Assembly: GCA_042569785.1 (NCBI GenBank)
Contig: JBHPGW010000031.1
Span: forward strand, 1-31,465
Direction of reading: 5' to 3'
DNA from: JBHPGW01 sp042569785
GTDB lineage: Bacteria; Planctomycetota; Phycisphaerae; Sedimentisphaerales; Anaerobacaceae
Length of the DNA: 31,465 bases
The notes beneath the pieces were generated by a model. It ran no database searches and was not told where the DNA came from. It saw only the letters and a list, made by a program, of their open reading frames with translations. The stretch's first letter is position 1; each line of letters starts with the position of its first letter. Position numbers and translations under genes: made by a program. Below, one piece after another: positions 21,937 to 28,921 of this stretch.

Positions 21937-23085
21937 ATGGGACAAAAACGAAAGCAGATAGTTATGAAAATTAGAATATTGTTTCTGTTGCTAATCCTGG
22001 CAGTTACGGCCCAGGTCGCCCACTGTGAAAGAATAAAAGACATCGTGGACATACAGGGAATGCGAGGCAACCCATTGATGGGTATAGGATTGGTAGTGGG
22101 ACTGGCTGGTACCGGTGACACCACCAAACCATCTCAGCGGATATTAACTAACATATTCAGAACTGCAGGAAATGTTTTTACTCCAGACGATTTCGCAGGC
22201 GGTAACATTGCACTGGTAGTTGTCGAAGCCACACTCGGGCCTTTCGACCGTGAAGGATCAAATATTGATGTTGATGTCTCTGCCGTAGGTGGTGCCGAAA
22301 GTCTTCGAGGCGGGAAACTTCTGCCAACTCCTCTTATAGGGCTCGACGACCAGGTATATGCTGTCGCGAACGGGGCTCTTTCACTTGGAGGATGGGGTGC
22401 CTCAGGAGGGGCTGAAGGTGCCGGGGTGTCTATTGTAAAAAATCATTTACTGGTCGCAAGGATACCAGGGGGCGCTACCGTTGAAAGAGCCGAGATCGCA
22501 ACATTTTTTGAAAATATCGCAGGTCAATCGTTTATTACGTTAAATTTGAGAAATAATGATTTCGCTACGGCTGAACGTATCGGAGTTGCGATCAACAATA
22601 TCTATAAAAATAGTGCCGTAGCGCTTGACGCAGGCACCATCACAGTCAGGATCCCAGACCATATCACGCGAGCAGGCGTATCAGGATTTATCGTCGATAT
22701 CACCAAGCCAAATGTGGAGGTCGATATTCCCGCTGTGGTTGTCATCAACGAGAAAACAGGGACCATCGTTGTCGGCGAAAACGTCGGCATCTCACCGGCA
22801 CAGGCAATATGCCAGGGCAGCCTGATCGTGAAAATCAAAGAGATCCAAAACGTTTTCCAGCCAGATACAACGTTCACTGAGGGCGCAACGACAAAAGTTG
22901 TAGATGAAACACTATTAAGCGTAGATGAAAAGCAAGGATACCTTGTTCCAATTCCAAGAATAATTACAGTTTCAGAACTGGCCAAAGTACTCAATGCTAT
23001 CGGAGCGACACCGACAGACCTGGTAGCGATATTTAACGCCCTGAAAGAAGCAGGTGCCCTACAGGCGACACTTAAAATAATGTAA
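21937..23085 (+). CDS. flgI: Flagellar P-ring protein FlgI
   Basis: Up to 382 residues with a signal peptide (MKIRILFLLLILAVTAQVAH then C). The highly conserved P-ring start RIKDIVDIQGMRGNPLMGIG leads into LVVGLAGTGD. Further landmarks are ASAVGGAESLRGG-like (VSAVGGAESLRGGKLLPTPL), the 'VTVSELAKVLNAIGATPTDL'-like end (ITVSELAKVL...) and 'AIFNALKEAGALQATL'. FlgI forms the periplasmic P-ring round the rod in peptidoglycan. Two starts are possible: 21937, or 21964, which begins MKIRIL and gives a more usual signal peptide. Neither has a strong ribosome site. Gene order after flgA and flgH is conventional. Confidence 0.95.
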   Translation: MGQKRKQIVMKIRILFLLLILAVTAQVAHCERIKDIVDIQGMRGNPLMGIGLVVGLAGTGDTTKPSQRILTNIFRTAGNVFTPDDFAGGNIALVVVEATLGPFDREGSNIDVDVSAVGGAESLRGGKLLPTPLIGLDDQVYAVANGALSLGGWGASGGAEGAGVSIVKNHLLVARIPGGATVERAEIATFFENIAGQSFITLNLRNNDFATAERIGVAINNIYKNSAVALDAGTITVRIPDHITRAGVSGFIVDITKPNVEVDIPAVVVINEKTGTIVVGENVGISPAQAICQGSLIVKIKEIQNVFQPDTTFTEGATTKVVDETLLSVDEKQGYLVPIPRIITVSELAKVLNAIGATPTDLVAIFNALKEAGALQATLKIM

Positions 23086-23107
23086 CCCAAAACAAGAGAA
23101 CAGTTTT

Positions 23108-23452
23108 ATGGACATTAGCAAAATGTTGTTAACCGGAAATGTCGCGCCGCCTGCCGTATTAGAACAGGCGAAAAACATCGATGCTGCTTCGGAAAGGAAA
23201 AAAGAACAGCTCGCAAAAGACTTCGAGTCTGTCTTTATCAGCAAAATAGTTGATCAGATGAGCAAATCTGTTGGAGACTGGGGCCTTGAAAAAGATGCCG
23301 CATCAAAACAAACAGAGGGAATATTCTGGTTATATCTGGCGCGCGATATGGCCGACAATGGCGGCTTTGGATTATGGAAGGATATTAAGGAATTTCTGGA
23401 TACCAACGACCAGAAATACGCACAGGCTGAATCTCTGGATAAAAATATATGA
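23108..23452 (+). CDS. flgJ: Rod-binding protein FlgJ (single domain, no muramidase)
   Basis: A 114-residue protein equal to the N-terminal rod-cap domain of FlgJ. It contains KKEQLAKDFESVFISKIVDQ with MSKSV, then 'SKQTEGIFWLYLARDMADNG' and GFGLWKDI. There is no C-terminal glucosaminidase domain, so peptidoglycan opening must rely on another enzyme, as in many non-enteric bacteria. It is exported and caps the rod during assembly. Its stop overlaps the flgN start by 4 nt (ATGA), so the two are translationally coupled. Confidence 0.88.
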   Translation: MDISKMLLTGNVAPPAVLEQAKNIDAASERKKEQLAKDFESVFISKIVDQMSKSVGDWGLEKDAASKQTEGIFWLYLARDMADNGGFGLWKDIKEFLDTNDQKYAQAESLDKNI

Positions 23453-23970
23453 ACACAAAACTCTTTGAAATAGAAAGTAAGGTCGACGACTTACTGATCG
23501 TTCTCGATAAGGACATCGAGCAGATAAAGAAAAACCTGGACATCCTGGACCAACTGAGATGCATGGTTGTCAAACAAGACGAATCCTCTCTTCGAGAACT
23601 GCTTGAAAATACACAGTCTCGATCGAACAGTTATAAAGAAAACGAATTGAAGCGACAGGCACTGCGAAAAGATTTAGCGTTCGCTTTGGGCTGTGATACC
23701 GAGCAAATAACATTATCCAGACTCAGCGAACAATTAGCCGGAGATAGAAAAGTCCGCATAGCAGAAAAAAAGGCCCAATTACAAACATTGACTAATGAAT
23801 TAATGAAAGAACATTTAGCGACATCAATGCTTTTAGCCGATTGTGCCAGGTTCAACCGTGCCATGCTCAATGGCATTTTCGCACTCGCGCAAACCGGCTC
23901 TACCACATACACACCAACCGGTTCTACCGTGCGACCGACCGGAACAGCTTTTGTTGATTTACAGTTTTGA
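23449..23970 (+). CDS. flgN: FlgN-like export chaperone
   Basis: A 173-residue, mainly helical cytoplasmic protein. Its N-terminal helices (about 5-110) are rich in Leu/Lys/Glu heptads, as in the FlgN family. A second long helix (about 95-145) is followed by a low-complexity Thr/Gly/Pro tail (STTYTPTGSTVRPTGTA, about 150-166). FlgN guards the hook-filament junction proteins FlgK and FlgL before export. The two genes directly downstream are flgK and flgL, which strongly supports the call. Sequence of FlgN proteins is poorly conserved, so helix content plus context carry the assignment. No flgM is next to it; the candidate lies at the far end of the minus-strand unit. Confidence 0.8.
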   Translation: MNTKLFEIESKVDDLLIVLDKDIEQIKKNLDILDQLRCMVVKQDESSLRELLENTQSRSNSYKENELKRQALRKDLAFALGCDTEQITLSRLSEQLAGDRKVRIAEKKAQLQTLTNELMKEHLATSMLLADCARFNRAMLNGIFALAQTGSTTYTPTGSTVRPTGTAFVDLQF

Positions 23971-23999
23971 TAACATAATTTAAGACGAGGTTAAAAAAA

Positions 24000-25997
24000 A
24001 TGGCAAACTTCGACATAAGTTTGAGTGGTATTCATGCCGCACAGAATGCGTTTAATATTATAGGTAATAATATCGCAAATGCCGCTACTGAGGGCTACCA
24101 TCGTCAGAGGATAGACTTTACGCCGGCATATTCCTCTTCACAAGGCGCTACAATGATCGGAGGAGGAGTCGAAGTAGCTGGCATTGTAAGAATGATCGAC
24201 AAACTCCTGGAACAGGAAATTTATCAACAACAGTCGTCAATGGAGCAAACTTCACAGGAACTTGCGACACTGCGTACAATTGAAAGCATATTTGGAGAGT
24301 TATCATCAGTTGATGGCGGATTAAGCACAACTATTGACAAGTTCTTTACTTCAATGAAGCAGCTTAGTGACTTCCCTGATCAGGATACATACCAATATCA
24401 GGTCGTCAGTAACGCTGACGCCATGGCAGGACAATTCAGAAACATTTCAGATTCTCTGGGAAAACTGCAAACACAGATCAGCTTAGAACTTGAAGTGGAA
24501 GTTGATACTATCAATACTCTTACCACACAGATCGCCCAACTCAACGATAAAATAAGTGACGCTCAAGTCTCTGAAAATGACACATCAAGCATGTCTGACA
24601 AAAGGGACCAGTATATCTCACAGTTATCTAATTTAATCGGAATTCAAACACAAAACAGAGAATATGGTGTAGTTGATGTCGCTACCAGTGGAATGCTGCT
24701 GGTAGCCAGCTCCCGGCCATATCAACTCCAATCTGGTATCAATACAAGTGGCGATCTGGGGCTTTCCATGGTAGGCGCGCCAGATTACAACTCAAATATA
24801 ACCGGTGGAACGATCGGAGGACTGTTATCATTAAAAAACACACTTGTCTCAGACATCCAGACTAAACTGGACTCTTTAGCAACCGCGATAAGTCAGGAAA
24901 TAAACCAATACCACGTCCAGGGCGTCGGCTCTGCCGGTTCTTTTGCCAGCTTAACCAGTCTGTCGATGACAACCGGGGACCTGTCAAGTATTAGCGGCGT
25001 AGTTGACGGAGAAGTCTATGTAAGAGTTACCAACACCAGTACCGGAGTGGTAACACGAACAGAAATTTCTATCGACGCCGATGACAATGACGCAGGCTGT
25101 GACTCTTTAACCGAGGTAACCGCCGCTATTGATGCAATTACAGGCCTGTCAGCTTCTGTAAATTCCGCAACTAACGAACTTGTTATAACCGTTGACACAA
25201 ACTATGAATTTGATTTTCTGCCTGGAGTTCTGACAACGCCTACAAGCACAAGTTTTGTCGATGCTTCGCCACCAACGGTTACCGTATCCGGAATTTATAC
25301 AGGAACAACAAACCAGACATACACCTTTACAGTCAAAGGTGACGATGGCTTAGTAGGTAACGGTACATTGCAGTTAGAAGTTACAGATGGCGACAGCCAG
25401 GTAGTTACCACTGTCAACATAGGTTCAGGTTATGTCGCCGGCGAAGAAATTGAAATTGGGACCACCGGTATCCGGATAGCTCTTACAGCGGGCGTTTTAG
25501 ATGAGACAACCAATGACGACAGCTTCACTGTACAGGCCTTAGCTGATTCCGATACTTCAGGCCTTTTGTCTGCGATCGGACTCAATACCTTCTTTACCGG
25601 AACCAATGCATCTAACATTGCCGTTCATGCGGATATTGCTGCTACTCCAGGACGAGTCGCAACATCTATCGGACCGGAAATGACCGACAATACCAATGCG
25701 GAAAGAATGGCTGAACTAAAGGACCAGGCTATAACCGGCTTGAGTAATATGACTTGCGAAGACTTTTATCGAAGACTAACCTTTGATATCGCACAGGAAG
25801 TTTCGATCAAAGAAATGCAGTATAATAACTGCGAAGCTATTAAAAATAATCTGCTCACACAGCAAGGTGAAATAAGCGGTGTCAATATCAACGATGAGGC
25901 GGCACAGTTATTGATCTTCGAACAAATGTTTCAGGCAATGGCAAAGTATATGAGTATTGTCCAGGAATCAGTTTCAGAGCTTATAAGTATGGTATAG
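24000..25997 (+). CDS. flgK: Flagellar hook-associated protein FlgK (HAP1)
   Basis: A 665-residue junction protein. The N-terminus is canonical (MANFDISLSGIHAAQNAFNI then IGNNIANAATEGYHRQRID). The D1 helices run to about residue 200. A Thr/Asp/Gly-rich beta region (about 310-540) is larger than in enteric FlgK (about 547 residues in total) and accounts for the extra length. The C-terminal D0 part is present: EEMQ-type helices (SIKEMQYNNCEAIKNNLLTQ) and GVNINDEAAQLLIFEQMFQA. FlgK is the first junction zone between hook and filament. Ribosome site GAGG 8-9 nt upstream. The inserted beta domain is probably surface-exposed. Confidence 0.96.
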   Translation: MANFDISLSGIHAAQNAFNIIGNNIANAATEGYHRQRIDFTPAYSSSQGATMIGGGVEVAGIVRMIDKLLEQEIYQQQSSMEQTSQELATLRTIESIFGELSSVDGGLSTTIDKFFTSMKQLSDFPDQDTYQYQVVSNADAMAGQFRNISDSLGKLQTQISLELEVEVDTINTLTTQIAQLNDKISDAQVSENDTSSMSDKRDQYISQLSNLIGIQTQNREYGVVDVATSGMLLVASSRPYQLQSGINTSGDLGLSMVGAPDYNSNITGGTIGGLLSLKNTLVSDIQTKLDSLATAISQEINQYHVQGVGSAGSFASLTSLSMTTGDLSSISGVVDGEVYVRVTNTSTGVVTRTEISIDADDNDAGCDSLTEVTAAIDAITGLSASVNSATNELVITVDTNYEFDFLPGVLTTPTSTSFVDASPPTVTVSGIYTGTTNQTYTFTVKGDDGLVGNGTLQLEVTDGDSQVVTTVNIGSGYVAGEEIEIGTTGIRIALTAGVLDETTNDDSFTVQALADSDTSGLLSAIGLNTFFTGTNASNIAVHADIAATPGRVATSIGPEMTDNTNAERMAELKDQAITGLSNMTCEDFYRRLTFDIAQEVSIKEMQYNNCEAIKNNLLTQQGEISGVNINDEAAQLLIFEQMFQAMAKYMSIVQESVSELISMV

Positions 25998-26024
25998 TCA
26001 AACAGATATTTTCTGAGGTACAAA

Positions 26025-27200
26025 ATGAGTGGTGCACTGAGTAGTATTTACAATAACATGGGATATGCGTTAAGTCTGCACGCTAAGGCTTTAACCCAGC
26101 TGCAGGAACAGGTCGCTACCGGTTCACGGGTCAATCGACCGTCAGATGCGCCTTCCGAGGCTTATCAGGTTATGCAACTGAGTACACAGAAAAGATACCT
26201 GAACAATTACATGAAAAGTATCCATGATTCAATGGGCACACTTAGCGTTTCCTCTGGTAATATTACAGAAATGACCAGTATTATCCTCCGTCAATTAGGC
26301 CAGGTCACCGCGGTTATGAGTGGAACAAATGAGAATACGAGGGATATAATCGCAGAGGGGTTCGACAGTGCTTTAGAGCAGATCGTTTCTCTGGCCAACC
26401 ACAAACATCTGGGCCAGTATATTTATAGCGGAAGCAGCACCAGCACCGCCCCATATGCCATACAACGCACAGATGGCCAGATTACCAGCGTTACTTATCA
26501 GGGCAGCTACGAAGAAAGAAACGTAGAAGTTGCTGCCGGCGTAGAAACTAACGCCTTTTATATAGGCGACAATCTATTTCGCTCCGACAACAGGAGCGCA
26601 CCTGTTTTTTCCGGAACCACTGGAGCAGTTGCAGGGACAGGGACTTCAAGCGTAAGAGGAGATACCTGGCTTACCGTAGAAGACTTGGGTGCGGGTAATT
26701 ACAGGTTTTCTGTTGATGGTGGTGCGACAGTTGACTCTGATAATTTGCAAACAAACCTGGCATTAACTTCAGCAACAGGAGAAATTCTCTACCTCGACAC
26801 AACCGCTGTAACCTCCGCCGGTACAGAACTTGTTCGTGTCCCGGGAACATACGATGTATTCAATACTCTTATCGGTATTCGCGATATTCTACAGAATGAC
26901 AATGGACTTTCAGACACCCAATTAACCCAGGCAATAAGTAATTTATCCGACTCTTTAAATGAAATGAAGAGCCTTTTGTCAAGCAAACAAACTGCCGTAG
27001 GCTCAAAGATCGGCTTCATGGAGAGCCTCAGGCATAGCATTGAAAATATGACCTTTGACGCCGAAGATCAGACTTCCGCCTTGCAGGATGCCGACATCGC
27101 GCAGATCGCCATAGACATTTCACGTCGTGATGTGTTGTATCAAATGTCATTGTCAATGATAGGAAGATTTATGTCCACATCGCTGATGGATTTTATTTAA
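26025..27200 (+). CDS. flgL: Flagellar hook-associated protein FlgL (HAP3)
   Basis: A 391-residue flagellin-like protein. The N-terminal helix has LTQLQEQVATGSRVNRPSDA then PSEAYQVMQ. The D1 part carries IIAEGFDSALEQIVSLANHK then HLGQYIYSGS. A Gly/Thr/Ser-rich central beta insert (about 185-275) precedes the C-terminal helix (SALQDADIAQIAIDISRRDV then LYQMSLSMIGRFM). FlgL is the second junction protein, between FlgK and flagellin. Start has GAGG well placed. Followed by a 59-bp gap with a hairpin (27209-27225). Confidence 0.95.
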   Translation: MSGALSSIYNNMGYALSLHAKALTQLQEQVATGSRVNRPSDAPSEAYQVMQLSTQKRYLNNYMKSIHDSMGTLSVSSGNITEMTSIILRQLGQVTAVMSGTNENTRDIIAEGFDSALEQIVSLANHKHLGQYIYSGSSTSTAPYAIQRTDGQITSVTYQGSYEERNVEVAAGVETNAFYIGDNLFRSDNRSAPVFSGTTGAVAGTGTSSVRGDTWLTVEDLGAGNYRFSVDGGATVDSDNLQTNLALTSATGEILYLDTTAVTSAGTELVRVPGTYDVFNTLIGIRDILQNDNGLSDTQLTQAISNLSDSLNEMKSLLSSKQTAVGSKIGFMESLRHSIENMTFDAEDQTSALQDADIAQIAIDISRRDVLYQMSLSMIGRFMSTSLMDFI

Positions 27201-27208
27201 CAATTCCT

Positions 27209-27225
27209 CGGCAAAACTTTTGCCG
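27209..27225 (+). other. Hairpin CGGCAAAA-C-TTTTGCCG after flgL
   Basis: A perfect 8-bp inverted repeat about one base lies 8 nt after the flgL stop. No T-run follows, so it is not a standard terminator. It might mark a processing or attenuation point between the structural genes and the TPR genes. Confidence 0.45.
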
Positions 27226-27259
27226 CAGTGATCTTTAATATAAATACGGAGTAACGAAC

Positions 27260-27817
27260 ATGACAGCTAAGACAAACTCAAATGCAGAACAAACTAAGCC
27301 CGATTCTCCAGCAGCTCAGGACCAATATCAAAAAGGTCTGGATCTGGCCGAAGCCGGAAAACACACCCAGGCTCTCGAATGTATACAGCGATATATCAGC
27401 TCATATCCTGACGATGCCGAAGCACTGAACGATACTGGCGCGATCCTGCATTGCATGGGTCGCTCAGACGAAGCCATCGAACACCTGACAAAAGCAAAAA
27501 AAATTCAGACTGATTCTGCCGAAATAACATGGAACCTGGCTGAAACCTGTCTCGCTGCCGGCAAAACTGACCTGGCAATAGAACTCTTCGATGATATGGA
27601 ACAAATGAATTTGCTCAACCCTGAACTGCTAAACAGAACCGCGAACATATTACTCGATCAGGATAAGCCCGCCCAAGCGTTAAAAATGCTCGAATGGTCA
27701 AAAAAACTTTTGCCAGACCAGGATATTCTTGGGCCCATGATCGAGGTAGTTCGCAGCAAATTGCCTGAAAACGAAACTGCCGATGCTAACGAAATTGCTG
27801 TAAATATTGACAATTGA
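27260..27817 (+). CDS. TPR-repeat protein following flgL
   Basis: A 185-residue soluble protein without signal peptide. About four tetratricopeptide units cover residues 20-155 (e.g. ALECIQRYISSYPDDAEALN; EAIEHLTKAKKIQTDSAEIT; LAIELFDDMEQMNLLNPELL). The tail is Glu/Asn/Asp-rich. TPRs are protein-binding scaffolds; a cytoplasmic chaperone or glycosylation/assembly partner for filament-cap proteins is suggested by its place between flgL and fliD, but nothing in the sequence fixes the partner. Good ribosome site (CGGAG). It is followed after 39 nt by a second TPR gene. Confidence 0.75.
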   Translation: MTAKTNSNAEQTKPDSPAAQDQYQKGLDLAEAGKHTQALECIQRYISSYPDDAEALNDTGAILHCMGRSDEAIEHLTKAKKIQTDSAEITWNLAETCLAAGKTDLAIELFDDMEQMNLLNPELLNRTANILLDQDKPAQALKMLEWSKKLLPDQDILGPMIEVVRSKLPENETADANEIAVNIDN

Positions 27818-27856
27818 CCCAGTGACGCACAAATACTTGATGGGAGTAAATTAAAT

Positions 27857-28486
27857 ATGGACCTTAAGCAAAATGACACTGCCAGCCGGGACGATCATAT
27901 AAGATATTACAAAGAAGTGCAGGAGTTAGGAAATAGTTATGCTTCTCTTGGCGATTATGAACATGCCCGAAAATGCTATGAAAAAGCCGCTTCGCTCGGA
28001 CCGGACGAACCGAATCCTTATATTGGTTTAGGTGTGGTTGCACTGGAAAACGATCATTTAGATGATGCCGACATTGCTTTTCGAGTTGCCCGAAGGCTTG
28101 CCCCGGATTCTTCAAAGGCCTATGCCGGTTTAGCGGTGGTCGCGCAAAAGAGAAAAGACTACCAAAAAGCTTTTGACATGTACCTAAAGTCACTCGAACT
28201 CGACACTGACAATCTCTCCGCTCTTCTGGGACTCTTTCAGGCATCATGCCAGATGGGATCATTTGCCAAAGTCATACACTATCTCCAGGTATACCTGCAT
28301 TCTCATCCCGATGACAGTTCGGTCACTTTTTCACTGGCGGCGCTTTATATGAAAGAAGGCCGCTTCAAAAAAGCCCGAACAATACTTTCTGAACTTCTGT
28401 CTTTAGACCCTGAAAATAAAGACGCCGCGAACCTTCTCGAAGAACTCCGGCATCACCTGCAACGGACAAAACAAACTACTGATTAA
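27857..28486 (+). CDS. Second TPR-repeat protein upstream of fliD
   Basis: A 209-residue soluble protein made almost wholly of about five TPR units (residues 12-195): EYEHARKCYEKAASLGPDE-type, ADIAFRVARRLAPDSSKAYA, KAFDMYLKSLELDTDNLSAL, KVIHYLQVYLHSHPDDSSVT, and KARTILSELLSLDPENKDAA. No catalytic domain is attached. The GGGAG site supports the start. The next gene begins on the base after its stop codon, indicating coupling. It differs clearly in sequence from the TPR gene before it, so the pair is not a recent duplication. Function unknown; probably a flagellar filament assembly helper. Confidence 0.75.
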   Translation: MDLKQNDTASRDDHIRYYKEVQELGNSYASLGDYEHARKCYEKAASLGPDEPNPYIGLGVVALENDHLDDADIAFRVARRLAPDSSKAYAGLAVVAQKRKDYQKAFDMYLKSLELDTDNLSALLGLFQASCQMGSFAKVIHYLQVYLHSHPDDSSVTFSLAALYMKEGRFKKARTILSELLSLDPENKDAANLLEELRHHLQRTKQTTD

Positions 28487-28813
28487 ATGGATGCGACTAA
28501 TATGAATAAAAATGAACTCATAGACTTACTTGATGATCTGCAAAAACTGCTGGAAGAACAAATACAAAATTTCCGCAAAAGCAATTATCGTGATGCCGAG
28601 ACTTCAATAAAACAGGCCGGTGATATTATAAATAAATTCCGCGATTCCAAAATACCCGAACAACCTGAATTTAAACAGCGGTTTGAGCGTTTAACCAAAT
28701 TATATAAAAACCTTATATTGATGGTTTCTGCCCAAAAAAGCAATATCGACACCCAGATGCACAAGATTAACAATGCGACAAAGACTCTCAACGTCTACAG
28801 TACAAATAGCTGA
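28487..28813 (+). CDS. FliT/FlgN-like helical chaperone candidate
   Basis: A 108-residue all-helical protein: helix 1 about 8-30 (ELIDLLDDLQKLLEEQIQNF), helix 2 about 35-52, and a long C-terminal helix (about 60-104; LYKNLILMVSAQKSNIDTQM). It ends in LNVY, a layout like FlgN/FliT-type export chaperones. FliT guards FliD, and fliD is the very next gene, which supports this reading. It begins directly after the stop of the TPR gene; an in-frame ATG at 28502 (MNKNEL) is a reasonable alternative start, and neither has a good ribosome site. Family assignment is by shape and place, not by a strong motif. Confidence 0.55.
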   Translation: MDATNMNKNELIDLLDDLQKLLEEQIQNFRKSNYRDAETSIKQAGDIINKFRDSKIPEQPEFKQRFERLTKLYKNLILMVSAQKSNIDTQMHKINNATKTLNVYSTNS

Positions 28814-28828
28814 TGCGTACTTAGAATT

Positions 28829-28855
28829 TAAGTCAAACAGCTTTTTGCCCGATAA
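28829..28855 (+). promoter_or_regulatory. Sigma-28 (FliA) promoter candidate upstream of fliD
   Basis: TAAG (28829-28832), then exactly 15 bp, then CCCGATAA (28848-28855), compared with TAAA-N15-GCCGATAA. The -10 element matches at seven of eight positions. The predicted start near 28862 gives a leader of about 60 nt. FliD is a usual late gene, so a FliA promoter here, inside the sigma-54 operon, makes sense. Confidence 0.6.
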
Positions 28856-28862
28856 TAAGAAG

Positions 28863-28890
28863 AACAGACATAGAGGTCTGTTTGACAGAC
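28863..28890 (+). promoter_or_regulatory. Two mutually exclusive hairpins in the fliD leader
   Basis: AACAGAC (28863-28869) can pair with GTCTGTT (28876-28882), and the same GTCTGT can instead pair with ACAGAC (28885-28890). The first hairpin starts at the predicted sigma-28 transcription start. The ribosome site AAAGGA (28910-28915) lies downstream. This may be a stability or translation switch, or simply a 5' protective hairpin. Confidence 0.4.
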
Positions 28891-28921
28891 TAAATACAGG
28901 ACAAGAACAAAGGATTGAATT

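Noticed and set aside
22602..23090. Open antisense frame (162 codons) inside flgI
   Set aside because: Opposite strand of conserved FlgI coding sequence; composition reflects codon complement.
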